This document shows, piece by piece, positions 26,291 through 34,738 of a stretch of DNA of 64,000 bases. A program made the position numbers and the translations under genes. Numbering within the stretch: the first letter of the stretch is position 1; each line of letters begins with the position of its first letter. The notes beneath the pieces are model-generated. The model searched no databases and was not told the DNA's origin. It worked only from the letters and a program-made list of their open reading frames with translations. Source of the DNA: Bradyrhizobium sp. ISRA430 (lineage in GTDB: Bacteria > Pseudomonadota > Alphaproteobacteria > Rhizobiales > Xanthobacteraceae); assembly GCF_029909975.1 (NCBI RefSeq), contig NZ_CP094516.1, positions 7,108,501 to 7,172,500 on the forward strand, given 5' to 3'.

Positions 26291-26611
26291 CTACGCCGCA
26301 CAGGCGCGCCACGGTGCTGGACCGTTTTTTAAAATGTCGCGCTCCATGCGCAGCCGCTCGTTCTCTCGCTGCAAACGCGCGATCTCTGCCGCGTGGTCCG
26401 CCGACGGCAGCGTCGCCTGCGTTGTGGGGCGCCGCGTCGCCGCCGTCGGCTCCAGCCGGGCCCCGCGCTGCTACACCCACCGCCGCAGCACGGAATCGCG
26501 CAGGCCAAGCTCCTTGGCCACAGATCCGATCGAGCGCCCGCTCGACGCTACGAGATCAACCGCCTGCCGCTTGTAGTCGTCCGTAAACGACCGACGTTGA
26601 CGTCCTTCCAT
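26291..26611 (-). pseudogene. IS3-family OrfA with an in-frame amber codon
   Basis: From ATG 26611 the minus strand encodes RRSFTDDYKRQAVDLVASS and GLRDSVLRRWV, a Transposase_8 helix-turn-helix. A TAG then interrupts a frame that continues as a leucine-zipper-like region (AEIARLQRENERLRMERDIL). An A6C run (AAAAAAC) at the end of the zipper is where IS3 elements shift -1 from orfA into orfB. Downstream sequence diverges because the IS110 piece follows. Confidence 0.8.
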
Positions 26612-26690
26612 TCGACACCTCCTGGCTCCTCGAGCTTATTACAGGTGTCCATCAATTCGGAGGAGTTTCATACCAGAAGCAGAGCGTGTC

Positions 26691-26960
26691 ATGCGAATGA
26701 TGACCGCAGAACAGCTTATTGACGAACTGGTCCGAGCCATTTGTCCACCAAAGGGTAATGTCATTACCTTGCGTGAGTTCGAGCCTAAGTGGGAAACGGA
26801 CCCGAATTGGATTTCGGGCACGGGTGAATGCCGGCGGACGCGCTTGAGCACTATGCGACAGCGGTCGAGAAGTTGAGAAACAAGCACCCCGCATCAATTG
26901 GTCGGATGTCGAAAAATTCGACGGTGAGATTCGGCATCTGGCGCGCTACTCGGTGTGACT
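26691..26960 (+). pseudogene. Small rhizobial-type hypothetical gene, frameshifted
   Basis: ATG 26691 begins MTAEQLIDELVRAICPPKGN and reads to DPNWISGTGE. The coding character then moves to another frame (MPADALEHYATAVEKLRNKH) and again to a third (INWSDVEKFDGEIRHLARYS). Concatenated, these would make one soluble ~85-residue protein. I recognise no domain. The gene starts 20 bp outside the IS3 right end and at least two indels have destroyed it. Confidence 0.55.
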
Positions 26961-27064
26961 GAACGGCCTCCGATCCGCTCGCCAATTTTAATTGCTTCGG
27001 GCTTCCGTCGTAGCTGCTACTGTTAGTAAGGCGGCAAAAAGAACCATCATATGCAGGGATGAAC

Positions 27065-27503
27065 ATGAGTGTTGCACTATTGGCCCCCGTCGCCGAGATC
27101 GGGACAGGCTACGGTGGAAGAAGCTCGTAAGGTTGCGTTTGGAAGCAAGAATTGGGAGCTGTTCTATAAGCTTGAGGAGCTACTGAAAGGCGCTGAATGC
27201 GACGTGCTCTTCTATGCGTCCGATGCAACAAGCCCGATCAGCCCTCCGACTTGGTCCGGCCGGTTTATAGGTTTCAACCGAGCGGTGAATGGTGCGCACC
27301 GCGATGGAATGAAATACCGACCCAGGAGCACACTGAAGTATCCGATGGATAACCAAGGGCATTGGGTCGTGTTTTGGGAAGTCACGAAACTCGAAAGGAT
27401 GACCCGCGGTGTGAAGATCAGCTTACTTCGTGGGTTCGAGAAGCCCCATCTGTACCTAAAAAACTTCATCCCCAAAGGACCTGTATTGATCCAGGCGGTG
27501 TAG
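27065..27503 (+). pseudogene. Hypothetical protein, probably frameshifted near its N-terminus
   Basis: ATG 27065 encodes MSVALLAPVAEIGTG and then stops. The main body is in the +1 frame (VEEARKVAFGSKNWELFYKL onward) and stays open to 27503, about 130 residues. The protein is soluble and slightly basic, with no recognisable domain. A GTG at 27069 could start the second frame directly, so a functional shorter protein cannot be excluded. Confidence 0.5.
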
Positions 27504-27662
27504 CCGCTTCCGCTTTCAAATGGGCTGCGCGCTATCAACCCCACCCTGGTATTTAGATGTGGCCGTCGCTCCGTAAGTTATTATTGTTATTGCAGTTTTA
27601 TCCATTCATTGAACATTCAGGGGCGCGAACTTATATTTATCGATAGTCGAGAGGAGGCTACC

Positions 27663-27689
27663 ATGATCCAGGTCGATCCCTGCGGCTAA
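27663..27689 (+). CDS. Possible 8-codon mini-ORF with a strong ribosome-binding site
   Basis: The sequence GAGAGGAGGCTACC precedes ATG, and the ORF reads MIQVDPCG then stop. A rho-independent terminator begins 37 bp later. A near-perfect Shine-Dalgarno in front of so short an ORF in a non-coding gap is unlikely by chance and suggests a leader peptide, a tiny peptide gene or an sRNA. No known family is recognised. Confidence 0.35.
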   Translation: MIQVDPCG

Positions 27690-27725
27690 GCATAGATGCC
27701 CCAGGGCGCATGCACGAGTTTCAAG

Positions 27726-27760
27726 CCGGCGCGAGCATTCACCGCGCCGGTTTATTTTTT
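27726..27760 (+). terminator. Rho-independent terminator
   Basis: An 8-bp perfect GC stem, CCGGCGCG and CGCGCCGG around a 9-nt loop, is followed on the plus strand by TTTATTTTTT. It would end plus-strand transcription from the mini-ORF region. It overlaps the stop of the minus-strand hydrolase gene, but the U-tract is on the plus side only. Confidence 0.85.
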
Positions 27761-29194
27761 CGCCGTTCCGCTTGGTCTGCACTCGCTTAATTTGACCTCC
27801 TGCACGTCTTGCGGACCGCTCCAGCCCTTCACGTCGAAGCAATAGTAGAAGCCGGACGTGCTTGGGATGTTCAGATCCGTGCAGCTAACCGATCGACCAT
27901 CCACGTCGAACTGACAGTTCCTCGCGCCGACGTCTTCACGCGATTGACGTTTAATGAGGACGCCTTTTCTAAAGGAGCCTTTTGGAGGACTGAGTGATAC
28001 CTGATCCGGGAGAAAGATCTGGAGCTTGAGATTGCGTATGGTCCTATCCGCAAAGACCTCTATCCCGTCCGGTGCTTCGCTGGAGTCGTTGGCAAACTCA
28101 ACCGAGAAATTTGCCCGACGATCACGAACGGGCAATCTGAATTTTAGATATTCCCTGGAAGCGGTATCATCACCCGTGAAGAGCCTCTCGACACTTTCCT
28201 GCGGCTTGATACGTTCCAAGTTGTCGCCGATCAGGCTGGTCACGACAGGATTGCGGTCGCGTGGAGCACGGAACACCAGTTCAGATCGATTGAAGTTGTA
28301 CGAGTATTCGAACGACACCTGATCAACGTAGCGGCGCGGAGACCCGGGTTGTCGCGTCGAACTCCCAAAGTTATGAATTCGCACAACATCGACGTAGCAA
28401 TCGCGCCACCAGCACGCATACTCCGATTGATTTAGCCAATATCCCAGAACCGCGATTGCACTAAGTGCGACCAGCAACGCTCCGCGGTGAGTGGCGCTCC
28501 AGAGTATTGCCGGGATGTACCATTGCCGTCTAACCGGAGCTGGCTGCAATGTATATTTCTTAGACGCGAGAATGTTGATCCAGTACTCTGAGCAGAACTC
28601 TGGCGTTAGAAATCCGCTGTGCCCTACGTCGTGAAATGAGTCTTCGACCGTGGGATCGCCGGCGCCCACGACACCTGAAGCGCCGTAGTCGCGTGATAAA
28701 AGTTCCGCGAGCGCCGGAAATGGATCACGCGCGCCGCAGAAGTTTACGATATTGCCGGATATTTGTCCGGTACCGTACTTGAGCTGCCGCCATGCTGAGG
28801 ATGCCCTTGGGAAGATCGAGCCGCACATTATGATATTGTGCACCCGCAACTTATTGTTCTCGCGCAGCGCGTTAAAAAGCAGCCACGTACCAAAGCTATG
28901 CGCGATGACGTTCACGCGGTAGCGCTCCTGAAGATCGAGAAGATCTCCCTCCACCAGTCGGAGCGGCTTGGCTGCGAAAATAATCTTGAGCACGAACATG
29001 ACCGTGCTGAACCGCATGTAATTGCGAGCGCCGGCCTCGAAACCCGTACTCTTCTCAATCTGCTGCTCGAGTTGAGTTTGCCAGAACGCGTTGGTCCTGA
29101 TCCCATGAAGAGAATAGACGTAGTCCGCCTTGCTCTCTTTTTTGTGTGCAGGTTCCGTTGAGTGTGCTGCCATTTGACGCCTCGTCAAGCTCAC
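27752..29194 (-). CDS. Membrane-associated alpha/beta hydrolase-fold protein
   Basis: A 480-residue protein (a second ATG lies 7 codons in). Residues ~25-200 look like an alpha/beta hydrolase: VYSLHGIRTN oxyanion strand, nucleophile elbow VIAHSFGTWL and a later HDVGHSGF that may supply the His. A hydrophobic segment (GALLVALSAIAVLGYWL) around 220-240 is a likely transmembrane helix, followed by a ~230-residue, probably beta-rich, extracytoplasmic domain with several cysteines. Family and substrate are not recognised; a lipase-like or defence-effector role would be speculation. It stands alone between a terminator and the divergently ordered DLH-like gene. Confidence 0.7.
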   Translation of the reverse strand: MSLTRRQMAAHSTEPAHKKESKADYVYSLHGIRTNAFWQTQLEQQIEKSTGFEAGARNYMRFSTVMFVLKIIFAAKPLRLVEGDLLDLQERYRVNVIAHSFGTWLLFNALRENNKLRVHNIIMCGSIFPRASSAWRQLKYGTGQISGNIVNFCGARDPFPALAELLSRDYGASGVVGAGDPTVEDSFHDVGHSGFLTPEFCSEYWINILASKKYTLQPAPVRRQWYIPAILWSATHRGALLVALSAIAVLGYWLNQSEYACWWRDCYVDVVRIHNFGSSTRQPGSPRRYVDQVSFEYSYNFNRSELVFRAPRDRNPVVTSLIGDNLERIKPQESVERLFTGDDTASREYLKFRLPVRDRRANFSVEFANDSSEAPDGIEVFADRTIRNLKLQIFLPDQVSLSPPKGSFRKGVLIKRQSREDVGARNCQFDVDGRSVSCTDLNIPSTSGFYYCFDVKGWSGPQDVQEVKLSECRPSGTAKK

Positions 29195-29270
29195 GACCTA
29201 AAAGACAGAGATTTTGTGAAGGTAACGGGCTTGGAACGAAGCAATGATCGCCACCCCTCCAAAACCCCAA

Positions 29271-30017
29271 CTATACTTTACCCGCTACTCCAAGTCGCTC
29301 TGACAGGAAGGCGATGGTCTCTTGGAGGGCCCCCTCAGACTTGCCGGCCGTCAGCGTTGAGTGGCCGCACCCGGGGACCGTCCATTCTTTAAATCTCGGA
29401 CCGAGTAGCGTTCTGATCGTAGCCATCCGTTGAGACGGGCAAATGAAATCGCGTTCATGACGTAAGCCGAGCACGCATTGGCCCTCGTGCTGGTCCGCTC
29501 CTTTGACCAAGTCAGAAACGTCGTCATCTGTGAGGCCAAGGGAAGCCCGGTGAATAAACAAGGGAAGGCTCGGCTGAGCGACTACGCCCGCCCGAACGGA
29601 CGCGTTCGCGATGAGCGCCAGGGCGAACCCTCCCGTTAGGCACATGCCAACGACCGCTACGCCCGGGTAAGATGGATCGTCTGCCTTTAGCTGGTCGCAC
29701 AGAGCGCGGCACCAGCCAACGATTGGACTCGTCTCGTTGCGGGCAAGCATATGGATTTCTTTGCTGATACAGGCCCTGGCACCATTCTTTAGCCGTTCGA
29801 TCGAATTTGGCTTCACCGGGCCAAATAGCAACGGAAGGTGCACCTTTGCAGGAATGTTTCGCGCAAGATGAAGCCCGAGCTTCAAGCATGGGTCGGTGAG
29901 CCCGAACAGTTCGTGCAGCACGACTACATTGGGGCCTTGCCCGGTAGTGTAGACCTCATGACCCGGCCCTTCTTTAGGAAAGACCCACTTGGTGTAGCCG
30001 TCTGGCTCTGCGGACAT
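29271..30017 (-). CDS. Dienelactone hydrolase family protein
   Basis: Start placed at ATG 30017 (MSAEPDGYTK); the frame extends to 30068 with a basic, less typical N-terminus. About 248 residues: VVVLHELFGLTD matches the DLH oxyanion loop, VVGMCLTGGFALAL carries the Cys nucleophile typical of dienelactone hydrolases, and PGCGHSTL supplies the His. DLH-type enzymes hydrolyse lactones and small esters. The upstream secreted-protein pseudogene ends at 30061, inside the longer reading of this gene. Function beyond hydrolase is unknown. Confidence 0.8.
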   Translation of the reverse strand: MSAEPDGYTKWVFPKEGPGHEVYTTGQGPNVVVLHELFGLTDPCLKLGLHLARNIPAKVHLPLLFGPVKPNSIERLKNGARACISKEIHMLARNETSPIVGWCRALCDQLKADDPSYPGVAVVGMCLTGGFALALIANASVRAGVVAQPSLPLFIHRASLGLTDDDVSDLVKGADQHEGQCVLGLRHERDFICPSQRMATIRTLLGPRFKEWTVPGCGHSTLTAGKSEGALQETIAFLSERLGVAGKV

Positions 30018-30060
30018 TCTGCAACTCCGCATCTGATGTTGCGCTCGTCGTCGGCAACTT

Positions 30061-31068
30061 CTATTCACCGAACTTCGCAGAAAGAGAAACCTTGACCGGA
30101 TCTACATTCGCGCCGGTGGTTTCGAGCTTTCCTTTACGATAGCTGAGAGTGAGCCCCAGATACCCGTGAGGATCGAGATCATACGTGAGTCAGCACCTGA
30201 TTGTGCAGGAAAAAGATCGGATCGACAGCGCCGTCCTGGCTCTCCCGATACTCAACGCGTAACTTTGGAGAGATGGTCAAAAACCAGTATGGGCCGAGCG
30301 GCCGCGGCGTGCCGAGATATGCGAAGATGCTGTTTCCTGCTCTGGAGTGGGATTGCCGAAGGGCTGGTATTCGAGACCGACCTTCCAATTCTTAGCACGA
30401 CCTGCAAAGTCGCCGTCTTCTTCGGCGAGAAAGCGGAAATAGTGCATTGCCTGGAGAAAGTTCGCCAAGGCGAGCTCTGCGGAGAGGCCGCCCGTCAAAT
30501 CGTCGACGCTATTTGTCGCTTTCGCGGGGTTGGTGTTCGCGAGTCGGTCGAACACTGCGTAGCGGACAATGAGGGCATGAGTGATATAGGGCAGGAGGCT
30601 GGGCTCTTCCCAACTGAACAGGCGCTCTGGCACCAACCCACGCGCGGTCCAAACATCGTTATGCGCTATTCCATCGCGAGCCCAAGAGAACTCTGCGCCC
30701 GTCGCCTTCTTCAAGGAGGACGGGCTCTTGAACGAACCCAGGTTGTCCATGGAATTGCGGACCAGCAGGGTATTGTCCCAGCGCCACGTATTGTAGGCCT
30801 TCTCGGGGGGCCTAGGTTTTAGGCTGGGGAGAGGGGAAGATGGGCTGCTTTTCAGCGGAGCGGCATGCGCCCATACTGTGGTCGGCTTTGCTCCAGCAGT
30901 TGTCGGAGGAGGGGCGCTACCCACCTGCTTAGTGAGCGCTGCCAAGCAGTCCGCCGCGCTTACAGACTTTCCGTTGATCGTACACGCAACAGCTTGCTGT
31001 TCACCTGCAACGGCCCGAGCTATGGGCGTGCAAAGGCACGCCGCGAAAACAGCGATCCGAAACAACAC
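30061..31068 (-). pseudogene. Exported beta-barrel-like protein, two frameshifts
   Basis: ATG 31068 starts a clear signal peptide (FRIAVFAACLCTPIARAVAG). The frame stays good to ~30380 (WKVGLEYQPFGNPTP), moves to a second frame (FAYLGTPRPLGPYWFLTISP to QVLTH) and then to a third (YDLDPHGYLGLTLSYRKG to the end, SLSAKFGE). Alternating strands and the aromatic-rich C-terminal part suggest an outer-membrane or periplasmic beta-barrel. The two indels leave no functional product. Confidence 0.65.
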
Positions 31069-31149
31069 AATGAAACCCTACCAGTTAGAGCGGCCAGTGA
31101 ATTTCATCGGGAGGTGCTGACCTGCCGCCGAGCTTTCATCCGGCCGCGG

Positions 31150-31590
31150 TTAGAGTCTCGGGGTTTTGTACGCCAATTGGCGTGGGTGGAGCAACGGACG
31201 ATCGGCGGAGCTGGTCGGGGTTGCGTAGCCGGTCGTCCGTTGCGGTGAGGTGGGCGGCGTAGGCCGCAGGGTGAGGTATTTCAGCGACGAGTGAGGCCGC
31301 CGAATATTGTAATCGGCAACCCAGGTGGCAAGCTTGGCACGGGCGTCATCCAGATCGAAGAACAGGGTCTCGTTGAGCAGCTCATCGCGCATCCGGCCGT
31401 TGAAACTCTCGATGAAGCCATTCTGCATCGGCTTTCCCGGCGCACTGAAGTGCCAGTCGATGGCCGCGTCCTTGCTCCAGGCCAGCATGGCGTTGCAGAT
31501 GAACTCGGTGCCATGGTCGGACACGATCATTCCTGGATTGCCACGTCGTTCGACGATCGCCTTCAGTTCGCGGGCGACGCGCCGTCCTGA
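31150..31590 (-). pseudogene. IS3-family transposase OrfB, C-terminal fragment
   Basis: The minus strand encodes [34 protein letters not shown], the second part of a DDE core ([17 protein letters not shown]) and a typical [17 protein letters not shown]-terminus. The first catalytic Asp and everything before it are missing. The fragment begins exactly where HipA homology ends, so it records an insertion followed by deletion. Confidence 0.85.
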
Positions 31591-31861
31591 GAGCGAACGC
31601 GCTGTTCGGCGGCACGCCGTAGATCTGTCCCCATTTCTGCAGGGTCTGGTCGCTGTCCGGAAGCAGATTCCAGAGATAGTTGGCTACCTTCGCGCCGGTG
31701 TGCTTCTTGGCGGCAAAAGGCAGGGACATCGAAAGCGGAATTTGAACCCTGTCGGCCGCGCGCCAACGATCGGCGTACTCGATGGCGAGGACGCCGGTAT
31801 CCATCTGCTCGAGACGGCCGATCGGGACCCCGCCCATCAGGACGTTCATGAATTTGCTCAT
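31590..31861 (-). pseudogene. hipA: hipA, truncated toxin kinase (N-terminal ~90 residues only)
   Basis: ATG 31861 overlaps the hipB stop (ATGA), the usual hipBA arrangement. The product begins MNVLMGGVPIGRLEQ and continues to [16 protein letters not shown], the HipA N1 domain. Homology then stops at the IS3 fragment. HipA kinases are ~430 residues, so the ATP-binding and catalytic segments are lost and the toxin cannot be active. Confidence 0.85.
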
Positions 31862-32160
31862 CGCCGCCGTCCCTTGAGGAAGCTCGGCTCGTCGAGCGCC
31901 AGATCACCGGTATCCAAGTCGTCGTTCCGTAGAGATCCCGGCACACTGTCGATGTTCAGGTTGATCCCCAGCGTGGCGAAGGCCTTTAGCACCGTTCCGA
32001 GGCTCGGATTCTCCAGGCGGCCGGTCTCGAACTGCGAGATCCACTCCTGGGTGGTCCCCAGCGTCTGGGCGAGTTGCTTCTGGGTCAGCTTCCGCCGATG
32101 GCGGGCTTCCCGGACGGCAAGTCCTAAGTCGCTGATTGTCTTCAAAATCATGCCGGTCAT
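31858..32160 (-). CDS. hipB: HipB-type XRE antitoxin/repressor, orphaned
   Basis: 100 residues (ATG 32160; ATG 32148 also possible). A Cro/C1 helix-turn-helix is evident: RHRRKLTQKQLAQTLGTTQE followed by WISQFETGRLENPSLGTVLK. The C-terminal tail reads LDLEPSFLKGRRR-like, as in HipB proteins that pair with HipA. It normally neutralises HipA and represses its own operon. With hipA cut it is an orphan repressor; the palindrome 45 bp upstream is a likely operator. Confidence 0.88.
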   Translation of the reverse strand: MTGMILKTISDLGLAVREARHRRKLTQKQLAQTLGTTQEWISQFETGRLENPSLGTVLKAFATLGINLNIDSVPGSLRNDDLDTGDLALDEPSFLKGRRR

Positions 32161-32205
32161 CCCGTATGAGATTTAAGATATATAGGACGGATATGATTTT
32201 TACGC

Positions 32206-32221
32206 AATATCGGCCGATATT
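32206..32221. promoter_or_regulatory. 16-bp perfect palindrome upstream of hipB
   Basis: AATATCGGCCGATATT is a perfect inverted repeat 45 bp upstream of the hipB start, in AT-richer sequence than the surroundings. HipB proteins bind TATCC-N8-GGATA-type palindromes; TATCGG and CCGATA fit that idea in part. Operator function is inferred. Confidence 0.5.
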
Positions 32222-32412
32222 GGTTTTACCTAATACTCTGGGTATAATGAGCTAAACCTCATATTGGTGCGGTCGGCGCTCGTCTCGCCCCGCGCCGCGG
32301 CGACCAGCCTGACCGTAGTGATCTGAACGACTTCGCCGCTCCTGGTTGCGGGTCTCGCCGCACGACGACCGTGCCGCAGCCCGGGTGAGCACCGTGGCGG
32401 TCGTTTCTATGC

Positions 32413-32449
32413 CCGCGCTGAAAAGCGCGGTATTATGGCGCAAACGCCA
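32413..32449 (+). promoter_or_regulatory. Two adjacent perfect hairpins in a 5' leader
   Basis: CCGCGCT-GAAA-AGCGCGG (7-bp stem, GAAA tetraloop) is followed six bases later by TGGCG-CAAA-CGCCA. Both lie 47-83 bp before ATG 32496, which has an AAGGAG site. There is no U-tract, so they are not classic terminators; an mRNA leader structure is more likely. Confidence 0.4.
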
Positions 32450-32495
32450 CAAGCAATTTGAATGTCGCGCACATCTCCCCGGCAAGGAGATCACT

Positions 32496-32917
32496 ATGGC
32501 GCGACACAGACTCACGACTAACCCGTACACCCGCCCGGCCATCTTTACGCTTGAACGGCTTCACGCCGAGCTAGCCGGGGCCATCCTTGAGAACCGGCAG
32601 AAGCACGAAGAACTAAGTGAGCAGATGCGGCACGTGAAGGCCGTCATCAAGATGCTCGACCCGGCCTACAACCTGGCTGGCATCAACGTGAAGCGGCGCA
32701 AACCAAACCGCTGGGTCAAGCGGGGCACTCTTTATAGGAGGGCGCTATAGGAGGGCGCTGGACGTTGCTCAGGACGGCCACGGAGCCCATGACGCTAGGT
32801 ATCCAGCACAGCCTGTCCAACCATGACGGTAAGGGCGTAGAGCGGGTTGGCGAGGCTAGGCCATATCGCTGGAGACTGGTCGATCATCCTCTAAACGAGC
32901 CCACATTTGGCCGCTGA
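32496..32917 (+). pseudogene. Small rhizobial hypothetical gene broken by a 13-bp tandem duplication
   Basis: ATG 32496 with AAGGAG upstream begins MARHRLTTNPYTRPAIFTLE, a helical ~85-residue stretch ending in NRWVKRGTLYRRAL, then stop. The stop is created by a duplicated 13-bp unit. Beyond it, in a different frame, reading resumes as LRTATEPMTLGIQHSLSNHD and RPYRWRLVDHPLNEPTFGR to 32917. This looks like the winged-helix-like tail of the same protein. Function unknown. Confidence 0.65.
32733..32758. repeat. 13-bp perfect tandem duplication (2 copies)
   Basis: TATAGGAGGGCGC occurs twice without a spacer inside the coding region of the 32496 gene. It shifts the frame by +1 and creates the TAG that ends the ORF. 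Confidence 0.9.
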
Positions 32918-32926
32918 CAGGTCATC

Positions 32927-32952
32927 TGATAGGCGCTTTTGATAGGCGCTTT
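32927..32952. repeat. Second 13-bp perfect tandem duplication (2 copies)
   Basis: TGATAGGCGCTTT occurs twice without a spacer, 168 bp after the first duplication. Unit length is again 13 bp and the core ATAGG-GGCGC/ATAGGCGC is similar. Confidence 0.9.
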
Positions 32953-33201
32953 CCAATGGTTAATTCTTGGTTACTTCGTTGAAAATCGCTCAATTTACCT
33001 CACTTTAGGATGAACCCGCCAATCTCCACGCGGAACAAACTGATTGCTTTCGCCGTTCGGTTGGGCGAGAGTATCTGTATTGCAACTTCCAGTGCGGCTT
33101 AATTTCAGGTCGGAGAGCACCAATGACCGCATGGCGGTATGAACGAACACATTGGATTGTCGATAGGGATCACCCGTCTAAGACGGTGGCGCGCATTGCG
33201 G

Positions 33202-33578
33202 CTATTGTGCTGTCCTTGGTGCCGCTGGTGATGGCGATTGTGATTTTGAAATAGACGATCGCTTCTCGCAAAGTATAGCGGTTCCAAGTCCAACAGAGAT
33301 TCCAAAAAACGCATACCCAAGCAGTGCCTGAATTGCGGCGATCAATCGCAATTCAGGTGGCGGCGTGAAATCCCCATAGCCCAATGTCGTCCAAGTGATG
33401 ACTGAAAAATAAAGTGCGCTCTGCCCGTCATCGATGAGGGAAATGGGGGTGTCTCCGTAAAGCAGTCCGAAGCCTCGGTAGATCCCTGCAAAAACAAAAA
33501 TCAGAGTGCCACTCTGGATTAGCAGAGCGAGCACTGTTCGCTTTGGTCCTAGTCGTCTGGAACGCAAATTCGTCGCAT
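33202..33578 (-). pseudogene. Potassium-channel gene, 3' half (pore domain), cut by IS630
   Basis: The minus frame encodes a transmembrane helix (LALLIQSGTLIFVFAGIYRG), a pore loop with selectivity filter TTLGYGDF, and a second helix (IQALLGYAFFGISVGLGTAIL), the plan of a two-TM potassium channel. It lacks a proper start: the frame runs back into the IS630 boundary at 33579. The N-terminal membrane segments are found on the other side of the element (34739-34925). Small accessory channels of this type occur widely in proteobacteria. Confidence 0.75.
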
Positions 33579-34738
33579 TAGTTGATTGCTCGAATCTCTA
33601 GAGAGGAGAGCGCCAGTGGCGAATGCAGGTGTGCGAGGCCGGCCGATTGCGCCGTTGGTGCTTAGTCCGCAGGAGCGGACGTACTTGGAGAGGCAAGTTC
33701 GTCGTCATCGTGTTGCCCGGTCGCTATCTGAGCGGTGCCGCGCGATCCTGCGATGCGCGGATGGATTGCCCAGCAAGTCTGTAGCTGCCGAACTCGGCCT
33801 TCACGAACACACCGTTGGCAAGTGGCGCCGCCGATTCTTGAAGGATCGCTGTGATGGCCTGCTTGACGAAGCCCGCCCTGGCCGCCCTCGCACCATCGAC
33901 GACGATCAGGTTGCCGCCGTGATCGAGCGGACGCTGCGGACGACGCCGACCGACGCGACGCACTGGTCGATCCGCTCGATGGCGGCGGAAACTGGCTTTT
34001 CCCACACCACCATCCGCCGAATGTGGTCGGCGTTCGGCTTGCAGCCGCACCGTAGCCAGACATTCAAGTTGTCGAGCGATCCGCTGTTCGTCGACAAGGT
34101 ACGCGATATCGTCGGCCTTTATCTATCCCCACCGAACCGAGCCCTTGTCCTCAGCATCGACGAGAAAAGCCAGATTCAGGCCCTCGATCGCGAGCAGCCG
34201 GTCTTGCCGATGATGCCTGGCGTGCCGGAACGTCGCACGCACAGCTACGTGCGGCATGGCACGACCACGCTGTTTGCAGCGCTCGATGTCGCCTCGGGGT
34301 TCGTCATCGGCAAATGCTACAAGCGCCATCGGGCAGTCGAGTTCTTGAGGTTCCTCAAAGAGATCGACGCTCAAATCCCTGAGGGGCTCGCTGTCCATAT
34401 CGTCATGGACAACTACGCCACCCACAAGACGTCCAAGATCAAAGCGTGGCTCGCTCGCCGGCCGCACTATCATGTCCACTTCACGCCGACTTCTGCGTCC
34501 TGGATCAATCAGGTCGAGCGCTGGTTCGCTGAACTCACCAGAAAGCAAATCCAGCGAGGTGTTCACACCTCCGTCAAGCAGCTCGAGGCCGACATCCGTA
34601 CCTTCATCGACCTGCACAACAAAAATCCGAAGCCCTTCAAATGGACCAAGTCTGCTGACCAGATCTTGGCTTCCGTCAAACGCTTCTGCCACAAAGCCCA
34701 CCAGACTTTATGTGGTGAACTTTAGATTCACGTGACTA
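33579..34738 (+). mobile_element. IS630-family insertion element
   Basis: The element lies between two TA dinucleotides (33579-33580 and 34737-34738), as expected for IS630/Tc1-mariner target duplication. Both termini begin TAGT and contain GAATCT inside imperfect inverted ends. It carries one full transposase gene, and it separates the two halves of a potassium-channel gene. The exact ends are inferred from this alignment. Confidence 0.7.
33616..34725 (+). CDS. IS630-family transposase
   Basis: GTG 33616 is chosen for its AGGAG site (the frame is open from 33586); ~369 residues. An N-terminal helix-turn-helix (SKSVAAELGLHEHTVGKWRR) and a second winged HTH (WSIRSMAAETGFSHTTIRR) precede a DDE domain: LSIDEKSQIQ, HIVMDNYATHK and NQVERWFAELTRKQ. 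Length, order and motifs match intact IS630 transposases, so it may still be active, unlike the other IS genes in this window. Confidence 0.93.
   Translation: MANAGVRGRPIAPLVLSPQERTYLERQVRRHRVARSLSERCRAILRCADGLPSKSVAAELGLHEHTVGKWRRRFLKDRCDGLLDEARPGRPRTIDDDQVAAVIERTLRTTPTDATHWSIRSMAAETGFSHTTIRRMWSAFGLQPHRSQTFKLSSDPLFVDKVRDIVGLYLSPPNRALVLSIDEKSQIQALDREQPVLPMMPGVPERRTHSYVRHGTTTLFAALDVASGFVIGKCYKRHRAVEFLRFLKEIDAQIPEGLAVHIVMDNYATHKTSKIKAWLARRPHYHVHFTPTSASWINQVERWFAELTRKQIQRGVHTSVKQLEADIRTFIDLHNKNPKPFKWTKSADQILASVKRFCHKAHQTLCGEL

Larger units (their letters stand above)
24832..26670 (-). mobile_element. IS3-family element, decayed, with an IS110 relic lodged inside
   Basis: The outer ends are related inverted repeats: TGATCTTCCCCCGAAAAAG at 24832 on the plus strand and TGAAACTCCTCCGAATTGA reading from 26670 on the minus strand. 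Between them on the minus strand lie orfA (26291-26611), then an IS110 fragment (about 25497-26140), then orfB (24860-25479). The ~1.84 kb total exceeds a normal IS3 copy by about the size of the IS110 piece. No obvious target duplication remains. All reading frames are broken, so the element cannot transpose by itself. It marks the right edge of the biosynthetic operon. Confidence 0.75.
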
